DNA of 64,000 bases from Hymenobacter daecheongensis DSM 21074 (GTDB lineage: Bacteria; Bacteroidota; Bacteroidia; Cytophagales; Hymenobacteraceae): positions 434,001 to 498,000 of the forward strand of contig NZ_FQYN01000002.1 in NCBI RefSeq assembly GCF_900141805.1, given 5' to 3'. Each line of letters begins with the position of its first letter. Positions within the stretch are counted from its first letter, which is position 1. Shown here piece after piece: positions 1 to 10,174 of this stretch. Below the pieces are notes generated by a model. The model saw nothing but the letters and a program-made list of their open reading frames with translations. It was not told where the DNA came from and made no database searches. The position numbers and the translations under genes were made by a program.

Positions 1-906
1 GAGCGGGTGCGGCTCGTTACGGGGCAGCGGGCGGGGTTGCCGGCGGAGTATTTCAGCAAGGATGACGTGTTTTTTGCCGTGGCGCACCTCGATGGGCCAC
101 CGGCCAATCCGCGGGCCGCACTGGCCGCCCCCGTGGAGCAGGCCGAGCTGGAGAAATTCTTCGCCGACCTCATCGAAACCCGGGAAGAAGTGCGCTGGGA
201 TGCTGCTACGGGCCGCATCGCAGCCCGCCGCCTGCGCCGCCTGAATGCCCTGACCCTGGCCGAAACCGCCCTGAACAATCCGGCCCCGGAGGCTTTGGCG
301 GCAGCCTTGTTGGATGGTTTGCGGGCCACGGGCATCAGCCGGCTGGCTTGGAGCACCGAGGCGCAGCAGCTGCGCGAGCGGCTGGCATTTCTGCACCGAT
401 TGGAGCCGGCCGCCTGGCCCGATGTGGCGGATGAGGCACTGTTGGCGCAGCTGCCCGATTGGCTGGGGCCGTATCTGGCAGGGCTGCGCAGCCTGGTCGA
501 GGTGAACCGGCTGGATTTGGGCGAAGCCCTGCTTAGCTGGCTGCCCGGCGGCTGGGCCCAGCGCCAGGAGCTGGACCGCCTAGCCCCGGCCCACCTGGAA
601 GTACCCAGCGGCTCGCGCATCACCCTCGACTACACCGACCCCGCCGCGCCCGTGCTGGCCGTGCGCCTGCAGGAAGTTTTCGGGCTGCTCGATACGCCCC
701 GCGTGGGCGGCGGCCGCGTGCCGCTCACGGTGCATCTGCTTTCGCCGGCCCGCCGCCCGGTGCAGGTCACGCGCGACCTGCGCAGCTTTTGGACCACCGG
801 CTACTTCGAAGTGCGCAAAGACCTGCGCGGGCGCTACCCCAAGCACTTCTGGCCCGATAACCCGCTGGAGGCCGTGCCCACGCGCGGCATAAAGCCCCGC
901 AAGTAG
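1..906 (+). CDS. hrpB: ATP-dependent helicase HrpB, C-terminal part (cut by window start)
   Basis: The reading frame is open from base 1 and stops at 904-906, giving about 301 visible residues, so the DEAH helicase core lies upstream of the window. The visible part matches the HrpB-specific C-terminal domain: a stretch with RRLRRLNALTLAE, then RLAFLHRLEPAAWPD, then HLEVPSGSRITLDY and LLSPARRPVQVTRDL, ending with RGRYPKHFWPDNP, which is the characteristic HrpB tail. HrpB is a DExH-box RNA helicase-like protein of unsettled cellular role. An in-frame GTG at position 7 is unlikely to be the start because the family is about 800 residues long. No terminator is visible before the next gene. Confidence 0.9.
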   Translation, partial: ERVRLVTGQRAGLPAEYFSKDDVFFAVAHLDGPPANPRAALAAPVEQAELEKFFADLIETREEVRWDAATGRIAARRLRRLNALTLAETALNNPAPEALAAALLDGLRATGISRLAWSTEAQQLRERLAFLHRLEPAAWPDVADEALLAQLPDWLGPYLAGLRSLVEVNRLDLGEALLSWLPGGWAQRQELDRLAPAHLEVPSGSRITLDYTDPAAPVLAVRLQEVFGLLDTPRVGGGRVPLTVHLLSPARRPVQVTRDLRSFWTTGYFEVRKDLRGRYPKHFWPDNPLEAVPTRGIKPRK

Positions 907-997
907 CTGATTTTCCACTCTCAACCCATTAAAAACAGGGCCAAAATAAATCAGGTAACAATTCGGTAACCTGGGTAACGATTTCGTAATATTGGGT

Positions 998-1768
998 ATG
1001 CAATCTGCTACCCGTCTCATTCTCAGCTCCCTTGCTTGCCTGGCAAGTATGCCCTGGGCCCACGCCCAGCAGCGGCTGGAGCGCACCACACAATTGCCGG
1101 TGGAGAATGTGTGGCTGCTCTACGGCACCGATGCGCAGCTGACGGACAAATGGGGCCTACACCTCGACGGCCAGATTCGGCGCACCCGCAACGTGAGCTT
1201 TCTGCGGCAGAATCAGGTGCGGGTTGGGGTCAATTATTACCTGGCCCCGCAGGCTACGCTCGCGGCCGGCTATTCTTACCTGGCCCTTTATAGTGCCGAC
1301 GATGCCCCCACGGCCATTCATGCCCCCGAACACCGCGTTTATGAGCAGCTGGTACTGCAGGATAATGAAGGCCTGGTGCGCGTGCAGCACCGCTACCGGC
1401 TGGAGCAGCGCCGCCTGGTGCGCCCCGGCGAATCGGACCCGGTTTACCTGAACCGCATGCGGTATCAGCTGCGACTGACGATGCCGCTGCGGGGCACGGA
1501 GGTGAAGCCCGGCACGCCCTACGCAACCATTGCTGATGAGCTGCTTTTCAACTTTGGGCGCAACGTAGTAGGCGGGATTTTCGACCAGAACCGGGCTTCG
1601 CTGGCCCTGGGCTATCAATTTACCAAAGCCACGGCGGTAGAAATGGGCTATCTGAACCAGCTGTTTCCGGTGGGCGACACGATGCAGCAGCGCCACATTG
1701 CCCAGGTCAGCCTCAGCTTCAACCCTGATCTGCGGCCAGCCACCGCCGACGGAGCAGCGCAACGCTAG
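998..1768 (+). CDS. DUF2490 family protein, exported
   Basis: A 256-residue protein with a signal peptide (hydrophobic stretch ILSSLACLASM, likely cleavage after WAHA). The rest is rich in alternating polar/hydrophobic stretches with aromatic ends, as in an outer-membrane beta-barrel, and fits the DUF2490 family (ENVWLLYGTDAQLTDKWGLH near the N terminus, then NQVRVGVNYYL, LLFNFGRN and LGYQF). DUF2490 proteins are of unknown function. I chose the ATG at 998 over an in-frame TTG at 992 because it gives a cleaner signal peptide. The gene is alone and is followed by a strong terminator shared with the convergent dehydrogenase gene. Confidence 0.8.
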   Translation: MQSATRLILSSLACLASMPWAHAQQRLERTTQLPVENVWLLYGTDAQLTDKWGLHLDGQIRRTRNVSFLRQNQVRVGVNYYLAPQATLAAGYSYLALYSADDAPTAIHAPEHRVYEQLVLQDNEGLVRVQHRYRLEQRRLVRPGESDPVYLNRMRYQLRLTMPLRGTEVKPGTPYATIADELLFNFGRNVVGGIFDQNRASLALGYQFTKATAVEMGYLNQLFPVGDTMQQRHIAQVSLSFNPDLRPATADGAAQR

Positions 1769-1782
1769 AGCCGCCAGTTGAA

Positions 1783-1826
1783 ACGCAAAGAGGGCCGCCC
1801 AGCTAACCGGACGGCCCTCTTTGCGT
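1783..1826. terminator. Bidirectional terminator between DUF2490 and SDR genes
   Basis: Arms acgcaaagagggccg (1783-1797) and its exact complement (1812-1826) form a perfect 15-bp stem with a 14-base loop, midway between two convergent stop codons. A-rich and T-rich stem ends allow it to act in both directions. Confidence 0.8.
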
Positions 1827-1840
1827 GGTATTGTGCCCAG

Positions 1841-2683
1841 CTACTCGGGGAAGTCGGCCGCGTTGCCGGTTTCGGCTACGGCTTCAAGCTCCTGCAGCAG
1901 GCCGGTGAACTTCTCACGGGCTCCCTTCACGGCGGCTTTGCCCAGGGGCAGGTGCAGCGGCGGGTTTTCCTGGCGCACCACGTCGTACATGGCCTGCGCG
2001 GCCCGGACCGGGTCGCCGGGCTGGCGGCCGCTGTAGCTCTGAATGCCTTTCAGGTTTTCGCCCACGGTGCCGCGGTAATCCTCGATTTTGGTATCTACAA
2101 ACGTGGCTGAGCTGCCGGCCCACTCGGTGCGGAAGCCGCTGGGCTCAATGTTGGTCACCTTAATACCGAGCGGCGCGACCTGCTGGGCCAGGCTTTCGCC
2201 AATGGCTTCGAGGGCAAATTTGGAGGCGTTGTAGATGCCCACGCCGGGGAAGGTTTTGAGCCCACCGATGCTGGTGATGTTCAGCACGTGGCCGCTTTTG
2301 CGCGCCCGCAGATGGGGCAGCACGGCCCGCAGCACGTGCAGCGGCCCGAATACGTTCACGTCGAACTGGCGCTGCACTTCGGCGGCATCTATTTCCTCGA
2401 TGCTGCCCAGCGAGCCGTAGCCCGCATTGTTCACCACCACGTCGATGTGGCCCAGGGCCTCAATGGCGTCGGCAATAGCTTTTTTCACCTGCGCCTCGTC
2501 GGTCACCTCGCAGATAAGGCCCCGGCCATTGGCCCCGGCTTTTTTCGTGAATTCCTCGGCCTGCTCCGGCTTGCGGAAGGTGGCGGCTACTTTGTCGCCC
2601 TTGGCGAGAAGCAGTTTGGCCAGCGCGGCCCCGAACCCGGTGCTTACGCCGGTGATAAACCAGTTTTTGGCGGTAGTTGTCAT
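1841..2683 (-). CDS. Short-chain dehydrogenase/reductase (SDR)
   Basis: A 280-residue classical SDR, an NAD(P)-dependent oxidoreductase of unknown substrate. Visible motifs: the Rossmann glycine motif TGVSTGFG (residues 11-18), NNAG (85-88), the catalytic serine in NITSIGG (S138), and the catalytic YNASK (Y151, K155). The segment GYGSLGSIEEID after NNAG is typical of the oxidoreductase subgroup often annotated as SDR family NAD(P)-dependent oxidoreductase. The start is ATG at 2683; a longer upstream frame carries only an arginine/proline-rich extension that family members lack. Monocistronic, convergent with the DUF2490 gene and sharing its terminator. Confidence 0.9.
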   Translation of the reverse strand: MTTTAKNWFITGVSTGFGAALAKLLLAKGDKVAATFRKPEQAEEFTKKAGANGRGLICEVTDEAQVKKAIADAIEALGHIDVVVNNAGYGSLGSIEEIDAAEVQRQFDVNVFGPLHVLRAVLPHLRARKSGHVLNITSIGGLKTFPGVGIYNASKFALEAIGESLAQQVAPLGIKVTNIEPSGFRTEWAGSSATFVDTKIEDYRGTVGENLKGIQSYSGRQPGDPVRAAQAMYDVVRQENPPLHLPLGKAAVKGAREKFTGLLQELEAVAETGNAADFPE

Positions 2684-2880
2684 ACGAATGAGTCGGCGCG
2701 GCGGGCTTGGTCCGCCGCGCGGTTGAGAGAAAGAGTTGTACCGCGCCATAGCGGGGCAGCAGGCCTGCTTGCGCGGAGGTATTCAACTCCGGAAGCGGGA
2801 TGCGGGTTTGAATTTTCTCGTCGAATCTGGCTTTCCAAGCCGGTAAACAGCTGAAAGCCTGCTGGTAGCTCAAATTCAGA

Positions 2881-2979
2881 ACGTCATTCCGAGCGCAGCC
2901 GAGGAATCTCGCATGCTGACAAGGGATTAGTACTCAGACATCAGGAAGCGAGATTCCTCGGCTGCGCTCTGAATGACGT
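2881..2979. repeat. Dispersed-type inverted repeat upstream of guaB
   Basis: Two nearly perfect 32-base arms (2881-2912 and 2948-2979) beginning acgtcatt and containing gcgcagccgaggaatctcg are separated by about 35 bases. The layout is that of a REP-like or MITE-like palindromic element. It sits in the 430-base gap between the SDR start (2683) and guaB (3115); the remainder of that gap holds no recognisable gene. A weak -7-like box, TAACTTCG (3072-3079), could belong to guaB. Confidence 0.7.
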
Positions 2980-3090
2980 GCTGTTGACTTTCTGAACAGC
3001 TTTATTGCCATAAATAGCTTGAACACTATAAATGATGTGGCCCCGCTGCCAACCAGCCCGATTATTCGCCTTAACTTCGTCCCGCAATAA

Positions 3091-4593
<1,503 letters not shown>

Positions 4594-4594
4594 T

Positions 4595-4705
4595 AAATGG
4601 TGAAGTTGTGAAATGGTGAGTTTGACGTTCAGTTGGCGCAGTCAGAACATCAAACTCACCATTTCACAACTTCACCATTTCACTAACTCACCGTTCCACT
4701 ATTTT
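4595..4705. repeat. Octad-repeat hairpin element (36-bp stem)
   Basis: Arms 4595-4630 and 4645-4680 pair over 36 bases with one G-T wobble around a 14-base loop. The arms are made of 8-base units of the type TCACNANT; the right side continues the 8-base period beyond the stem to about 4705. It starts two bases after the guaB stop codon and may serve as its terminator or 3' processing signal. The loop-proximal parts gagtttga and tcaaactc also occur in the elements at 31551 and 33189. Confidence 0.8.
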
Positions 4706-4815
4706 CCGCTGTTCTTCGCGCTGGAGTCGTTCTTTAGGATTCAGACACTATCTTAGCCGACCGATTCTGCCCTGGTTTTTCCGGGCTGCGCTGACAGCCG
4801 TACCACCGTTCCTTC

Positions 4816-6915
4816 ATGCCCTTTCTCCAGAAACTGAAGCCTGCTATCCTTGCCCTCACCGTGTTGAGCTGGCTGGCACTGCTGATCAGTACGCTGCTCC
4901 ACACCGATGCCGCCATGGCGACCCGCTTCGGCGTGCTGCCCGATTGGGTGACGCTGGCAGCGCAGGCCACGTTTGCAGTGGGCGTGTTCATGTATCAGCG
5001 GGAGCGGCCGCACCCGTTGCGCGGCACCGATTTCGTGGGGTTGCTGCGGCGGCTGTTGCTCGGGCCGGGGCTGCTGGCGGCGGCCGGTCTGGGGCTACAT
5101 CTGTTGGAGCGCCTGCTGCAGCCCGCAACGGCTGCTTCTAACCCCGCTTTTTTCGCGGTGGCCTACACCATCAACGTAGGTCTGTTTGTCGTTTTTGTTG
5201 CCTATACCACCTACACGTGGCGCTCGTTGGTGTTTTTTCGGGCCTCGCCTACCATCCGGAGCAACTGGCTGTGGTTTGAGCTGCTGCTGGGCGGCACCTT
5301 GTTGCTGCGTTTGCTGAATTGGCCGCTGCCGGCCCCGCTGGCTTACGGTATGGTGGGGGCGCTGGCGGTGTTTGGCATCTACCTGAGCAGCAATCAGAAA
5401 TGGGTGGCCTACCTGAACCGACGGCAAAAGTGGGAAGCCGGCTTCCTGCAGCTTTCGCTGCTGCTGTGCCTCACCGTCGGCGCAACGTACTTTCTGCGCA
5501 TTGCCCAGGACCCATTGCTCGTGGCCCCGAAGCCCCAGGCCGCTTTTCTGCTGCTGATGGCCGGGCTGGCGGCCTTTTATGCGCTGATGGCCCTGCTGGT
5601 CACGCTGTTCAATCTGCCCACGGCGGGCATATTCGAGCAGAAGCGCGAGGAGATTCTGAGTTTGCAGCGCCTGAGCCAGCTTATTCAGAAAGGCCAGGAT
5701 GAGCAGGAAGTATACGATATGCTCTTCGATGCCGCGGTGGAAACCGTAGAGGCCGACGCGGCCTGGCTCGACGTAGACGGCGAAGGCCGGGAGCCGGTGC
5801 TGAGCAAGAGCCTCAACCTGCGCACAGAAGATATCAGCGCCATCCGGAGCCTGCTGGCCGACTACAACCTGGGCCACATTGAGTACCTGAACAACGACCT
5901 GCCCAACAGCAGCGGCTTTCGTGACCTCGATCTGCGGCTGGGCTCGCTCATTGTGATGCCGCTGCGCTCGGCCAAGCGGCAATATGGCTCCTTATATATG
6001 CTCAAGGAGCAGACCCAGGGCTTCGACCGCGAGAATCTGGGCATTCTGCAAACCTTCACCACCCAGACGGTTCTCAGCATTGAAAACCTGCACCTGATGG
6101 CCAGCTCGCTGCAGAATGAGCGGGTGCAGGAAGAGCTGAAAATCGCCTCGTCGGTGCAGGACAGCCTGATTCCGAAGAACCTGCCCATTGATGACTGGTT
6201 CGAAATTGGCTCGCACGCGGCGGCGGCTAAAGAAGTGGGCGGCGACTTCTACGACTTCCTGCACCTGCCCGGCAAGCGCCTCGCCATTCTCATCGGCGAC
6301 GTATCGGGCAAGGGCATCACGGCCGCGTTCCACATGGCCCAGATGAAGGGGATTTTTCACGCTCTGATGCAGGAAAACCCCTTGGCGAAGGACGACCGGG
6401 AGAAGTTTCCGGTGCCCAGCAAGTTCATGTCGATGGCCAACCGCGCCCTGACGCACTGCCTGGAAAAGTCCTCGTTCATCACCGCCGCGCTCTACATCAT
6501 TGATTATGAGCACGGAGGCTTCGTTTTTGCCCGCGCCGGGCATTGCCACACGCTCTACTATCACTCCATCAAGGAGGAAGTTTCCTACTTCCACACCGCC
6601 GGGCTGGGGCTGGGCATCATCCGCAACGACTCCTACGAGAAGCACATCAAAAACCAGTTCTACGACTACAACCCTGGTGATGTGATGGTTATCTACACCG
6701 ATGGCATTGTGGAAGCGCGCGGGGCAGACCAGGAAGAATACGGGGAAGACCGGCTCAAGCAGATGCTGGAGCGCAACTACTACCTGGAGGCCAACGAAAT
6801 CAAGCAGCAGATTCTGCACGACCTCAACGAGTTCAGTGCCGGGCAGCCCATGCATGACGACCAGACGCTGCTGGTCATCAAATTCAAAACAGCCCAACCC
6901 GAAATCCTAAGTTAA
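4816..6915 (+). CDS. Membrane SpoIIE/RsbU-type PP2C phosphatase with GAF domain
   Basis: A 699-residue sensor phosphatase. About seven hydrophobic helices fill residues 8-285, followed by a short coiled segment, a GAF domain (about 300-430), then a PP2C-type SpoIIE domain (about 445-695) with the metal-binding motifs EVGGDFYDF, IGDVSGKG, YTDGIVEA and DDQTLLVI. In partner-switching systems such phosphatases remove the serine phosphate from a STAS antagonist, and the next gene encodes a STAS protein 14 bases downstream, with an RsbW-like kinase after it. The membrane part suggests an envelope or small-molecule signal; the ligand is unknown. ATG at 4816. Confidence 0.9.
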   Translation: MPFLQKLKPAILALTVLSWLALLISTLLHTDAAMATRFGVLPDWVTLAAQATFAVGVFMYQRERPHPLRGTDFVGLLRRLLLGPGLLAAAGLGLHLLERLLQPATAASNPAFFAVAYTINVGLFVVFVAYTTYTWRSLVFFRASPTIRSNWLWFELLLGGTLLLRLLNWPLPAPLAYGMVGALAVFGIYLSSNQKWVAYLNRRQKWEAGFLQLSLLLCLTVGATYFLRIAQDPLLVAPKPQAAFLLLMAGLAAFYALMALLVTLFNLPTAGIFEQKREEILSLQRLSQLIQKGQDEQEVYDMLFDAAVETVEADAAWLDVDGEGREPVLSKSLNLRTEDISAIRSLLADYNLGHIEYLNNDLPNSSGFRDLDLRLGSLIVMPLRSAKRQYGSLYMLKEQTQGFDRENLGILQTFTTQTVLSIENLHLMASSLQNERVQEELKIASSVQDSLIPKNLPIDDWFEIGSHAAAAKEVGGDFYDFLHLPGKRLAILIGDVSGKGITAAFHMAQMKGIFHALMQENPLAKDDREKFPVPSKFMSMANRALTHCLEKSSFITAALYIIDYEHGGFVFARAGHCHTLYYHSIKEEVSYFHTAGLGLGIIRNDSYEKHIKNQFYDYNPGDVMVIYTDGIVEARGADQEEYGEDRLKQMLERNYYLEANEIKQQILHDLNEFSAGQPMHDDQTLLVIKFKTAQPEILS

Positions 6916-6929
6916 CGTACAGAGGAGGC

Positions 6930-7259
6930 ATGAAAATAACGCAACAGTCTACCGAAAATACCCTGATTCTCAGCCTCGACGGGGAGCTGGATGCCAGCTC
7001 ATCCGTTTTGCTCGACACGGAACTAACTAAACCCGAAGTACTTAACTACCAGAAAGTTCTCATCAACTGCCAGCGCCTGAACTATATTTCTTCGGCCGGT
7101 CTGGGGGTTTTTATCTCGCACCTGCAGCAGTTTCAGGATGCCGACGTGAAGCTGATATTCTTTAACATGCAGGAGAAAGTGCACAATGTGTTTGAGATTC
7201 TGGGGCTGGATGCGCTGATGACTATCGTGCCGTCGGAGGCTGAAGCCACCGCTATTTAA
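6930..7259 (+). CDS. STAS-domain anti-sigma factor antagonist (RsbV/SpoIIAA-like)
   Basis: A 109-residue single STAS domain. The conserved phosphoacceptor loop reads YISSAGLGVF (residues 52-61), with Ser54/Ser55 in the position phosphorylated by RsbW-type kinases. N-terminal LILSLDGELDAS matches the family. It lies between its probable phosphatase and its probable kinase, forming a compact three-gene operon. The start at 6930 has an AGGAGG Shine-Dalgarno sequence a few bases upstream (about 6922-6927), which is rare for this phylum and fixes the start. Confidence 0.92.
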   Translation: MKITQQSTENTLILSLDGELDASSSVLLDTELTKPEVLNYQKVLINCQRLNYISSAGLGVFISHLQQFQDADVKLIFFNMQEKVHNVFEILGLDALMTIVPSEAEATAI

Positions 7260-7282
7260 GCCGCCGCAGGCTAACCGTGGGG

Positions 7283-7696
7283 ATGAAAAACGCAATCCGG
7301 ATCAGTTGTAACCGCAGTAATCTGAAGGTAGTGCGCGACTTTGTCAGCACGTACCTGGCGGCCTACAGCCTCTCCGATCTGCACCTGAATCAGATTGTGC
7401 TGGCCGTGGATGAAGTGGTAGCCAACCTGATTATTCATGCCAACAGCGAAGACGACACCCAGCACCTGGACCTGCGCCTGAACGTGGACAACCAGGTTTT
7501 CGGCATCGAAATCGAAGACGATAGCAAATCCTCTTACACCCCGTCCTCCTACCGCGAGCCGGACCTGCATGAGCACATCCGCACCGGCAAGAAGGGCGGC
7601 GTAGGCATGGCCCTGGTCAACCGCATTATGGACCGGGTGGAGTTTTCGACTACCGGGGCGCACAACGTGTGCCGGTTATACAAAAAGATAGCCTGA
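7283..7696 (+). CDS. RsbW-like ATP-binding protein (anti-sigma factor/serine kinase)
   Basis: A 137-residue GHKL ATPase of the HATPase_c_2 type. The N box is in LAVDEVVANLIIHA and the G2 box is KKGGVGMALVNRIMD. The family binds a sigma factor or other partner and is released when a dephosphorylated STAS antagonist replaces that partner. It is the third gene of the phosphatase-STAS-kinase operon and is followed by a terminator, so no sigma factor is encoded with it; the partner must lie elsewhere. ATG at 7283 is preferred to an in-frame GTG two codons earlier. Confidence 0.88.
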   Translation: MKNAIRISCNRSNLKVVRDFVSTYLAAYSLSDLHLNQIVLAVDEVVANLIIHANSEDDTQHLDLRLNVDNQVFGIEIEDDSKSSYTPSSYREPDLHEHIRTGKKGGVGMALVNRIMDRVEFSTTGAHNVCRLYKKIA

Positions 7697-7718
7697 GCTC
7701 GTTGAGCCTCAGCCAGAG

Positions 7719-7747
7719 AAAGCACTTCCTGACCGAAGTGCTTTTTT
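7719..7747 (+). terminator. Terminator of the partner-switching operon
   Basis: Stem aaagcacttc / gaagtgcttt with a six-base loop (ctgacc), followed by a run of T. It lies about 20 bases after the RsbW-like stop codon. Confidence 0.85.
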
Positions 7748-7774
7748 CGTGGCAGGCTGCGCCAGGCAAAGCGG

Positions 7775-7803
7775 TTGGCAGCCAAAAAAAATCCGTAAAA
7801 TTG
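7775..7803 (+). promoter_or_regulatory. Possible promoter of the parvulin lipoprotein gene
   Basis: TTG (7775-7777) is followed after 18 bases by TAAAATTG (7796-7803), a one-mismatch form of the Bacteroidota -7 box TAnnTTTG. It lies 70 bases before the ATG at 7874. Confidence 0.4.
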
Positions 7804-7873
7804 CGTCAGGCCGCCGCTTCGGGTTGAAGCCATCGGCGCTGACAGTTCGCTTTAGTAGTTTCTTAATCCCTGT

Positions 7874-10171
7874 ATGCACAAACGCATTCTGTACGCCGGC
7901 CCGATTGCCGTTGCATTGCTGGCCGGGTGCCAGACCTCCAAACCGCTTACCGCCGCCAAGCAGCCCGTGGTTGAGACGCTGGGCACGCACGAGGTGCCCG
8001 CCTCGGAGTTTGCCTACGTGTACCGCAAAAACAACAGCACGGCCCCGGAATTTGGGACCAAAGCCAGCGTGAGCGAATACCTGGACCTGTACACCAACTT
8101 CAAGCTGAAGGTGCTGGAAGCCGAGCAGCGCGGCCTCGATACCACCCGCGCCTTCCGCCAGGAGCTGGAAGGCTACAAGCAGCAGCTCGCCCAGCCCTAC
8201 CTGACGGAGAAAAGCGTGACCGACCAGCTGGTGCGCGAAGCCTACGACCGCATGGGCCAGGAAGTGAGTGCCTCCCACGTGCTCATCCGCATCACTCCCG
8301 ATGCCGACCCCAAGGACACCTTGGCAGCCTACCAGAAAATAATGGCCCTGCGCCAGCGCGTGACGAGCGGCGAGGACTTCGGCCAAGTGGCCCGCGAGGC
8401 TTCCGAAGACCCGTCGGCCCGCGAAAACGGCGGCAAGCTGGGCTACTTCACGGCTATGCAGATGGTGTATCCGTTCGAAACGGCGGCCTACAAAACCAAG
8501 GTGGGCGAGGTGTCGCAGCCGGTGCGCACGCGCTTTGGCTACCATATTATTAAGGTGAATGACGTGCGGCGGGCGCAGGGCGAAATCAAGGTGGCCCACC
8601 TCATGATCCGGGCCACGCCGGGCATGCCCAAAGCCGACTCGGTGACGGCCAAGAAGAAGATTGACGAACTGTATGCCCGCCTGAAGCGCCAGGAAAACTG
8701 GGAAAAGCTGGTGGCGCAGTTTTCGGAAGATGCCGGCTCGGCGGCCAACGGCGGCGAGCTGCCCCCCTTCGGCACGGGCCGCATGATTCCGAGCTTCGAG
8801 GAAGTGGCCTTCAAAATGCAGAAGCCCGGCGACATTGCGGGGCCCGTGCAAACGCCCTACGGCTGGCACATCATCAAGCTGATTGAAAAGCAGCCCGTAG
8901 CTAAATTCGAGGACCTGGAGCCGTCGTTGAAAAGCAAGGTTTCCAAGGATTCGCGCTCGGAGCTGAACCGGGCGGCGTTCCTGAAGCGCATCCGCACCGA
9001 AAACAGCTTCACCGAAACCCCGGCCACCAAGGATTTCGTGCTGGCCAAGGCCGATACATCACTGGTGAATGGGCGCTTTAAGTACACGGCCCCGGCCGCG
9101 CCCGCCAAAGCCGGAAAAGCCACCACCGACAACTCCACGCTGTTCACCATCAAGGGCAAGCCGTATCTGGCGAAGGATTTCCTGGCCTACGTGCAGCAAA
9201 ACCAGAAAGCCCGCCCCGGCTCGGAGCCGCGTTACACCATGCAGCAGCTCTACGACCAGTACGTGGATCAGCAGCTGACCGATTTCGAGAAAGCCAACCT
9301 GGAAACCAAGTACGAGGACTACCGGATGCTGGTGAATGAGTACCGCGACGGGATTCTGCTGTTTCAACTGATGGACGAGAAGGTGTGGTCGAAAGCCATT
9401 GAGGACACCACCGGCCTGCAGAAATTCTTCGCCGACAACCAGAGCAAATACCAGTGGGATGCGCGGGTGCAGGGCACCGTTATCAGCGCTGCCACCCCCC
9501 AATTGCTGGCCCAGGCCCGGCAGCAGCTGAAAGCCGGCCGTTACGCCGTGAAAAACGGGGTGCCGGCTTCCGTCACGTTCCGCCCCGGCACCGCCGACCT
9601 GCTGAAAGCCAACTGGAGCAGCCTCGACCGCCTGGCCAGCCAGATGCAGGCCGACACCACCTTGAGCCTGGTAGTGACCGGGCGCGGTAAGAAAGGTGAA
9701 AGCGCGACCCTGATCCGCAAGCGGGCCAGCAACGTGGTACTCTACCTGACCAGCAAAGGCGTGCCGGCCCGCCGCCTGAGCACCGCCGCCAAAACCCAGA
9801 CCGCCGCCGACGGCTCGGCCCTGCTGGCCATGACGGGCACCAACCCGACGGCCCTGGAGGAAACCCTGAACGCGCAGAACCCGCTGGCCGTGCAAATCAC
9901 GCAACGCAGCTTCCAGAAGGGCGACAACAAGGTGGTAGACGAGTTGATGAGCCGTGGCCCCGGCTCCTACGAGATGCAGAAAGACGGCCGCTACTACGCC
10001 GTGACCATCGACAAAGTGCTGCCCGCCGGCCCCAAAACGCTGGCCGAAGCCCGCGGCCAAGCCACTTCCGACTACCAGAACTACCTGGAAAAGCAGTGGA
10101 TTGCGCAGCTGCGCGACAAATATCCGGTGAAGCTGAACCAGGCCGAGGTTGATAAGCTGGTGACGAAGTAG
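7874..10171 (+). CDS. Peptidylprolyl isomerase lipoprotein with two parvulin domains and an OmpA-like region
   Basis: A 765-residue periplasmic folding factor. It has a lipoprotein signal with lipobox LLAGC (Cys near residue 19), a helical chaperone-like N-terminal region, then two parvulin (PpiC-type) domains at about residues 130-235 and 237-345, each with the pattern ASHVLIR or VAHLMIR at the start and FGYHIIKV or YGWHIIKLIE at the end. A further helical region follows. At about residues 565-640 there is an OmpA_C-like segment (VTFRPGTADL, then RKRASNVVLYLTSKGVPARRL). Such proteins are thought to help outer-membrane protein assembly. The next gene is SurA-like, supporting that role. The OmpA-like assignment is inference. 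Confidence 0.85.
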   Translation: MHKRILYAGPIAVALLAGCQTSKPLTAAKQPVVETLGTHEVPASEFAYVYRKNNSTAPEFGTKASVSEYLDLYTNFKLKVLEAEQRGLDTTRAFRQELEGYKQQLAQPYLTEKSVTDQLVREAYDRMGQEVSASHVLIRITPDADPKDTLAAYQKIMALRQRVTSGEDFGQVAREASEDPSARENGGKLGYFTAMQMVYPFETAAYKTKVGEVSQPVRTRFGYHIIKVNDVRRAQGEIKVAHLMIRATPGMPKADSVTAKKKIDELYARLKRQENWEKLVAQFSEDAGSAANGGELPPFGTGRMIPSFEEVAFKMQKPGDIAGPVQTPYGWHIIKLIEKQPVAKFEDLEPSLKSKVSKDSRSELNRAAFLKRIRTENSFTETPATKDFVLAKADTSLVNGRFKYTAPAAPAKAGKATTDNSTLFTIKGKPYLAKDFLAYVQQNQKARPGSEPRYTMQQLYDQYVDQQLTDFEKANLETKYEDYRMLVNEYRDGILLFQLMDEKVWSKAIEDTTGLQKFFADNQSKYQWDARVQGTVISAATPQLLAQARQQLKAGRYAVKNGVPASVTFRPGTADLLKANWSSLDRLASQMQADTTLSLVVTGRGKKGESATLIRKRASNVVLYLTSKGVPARRLSTAAKTQTAADGSALLAMTGTNPTALEETLNAQNPLAVQITQRSFQKGDNKVVDELMSRGPGSYEMQKDGRYYAVTIDKVLPAGPKTLAEARGQATSDYQNYLEKQWIAQLRDKYPVKLNQAEVDKLVTK

Positions 10172-10174
10172 CAC

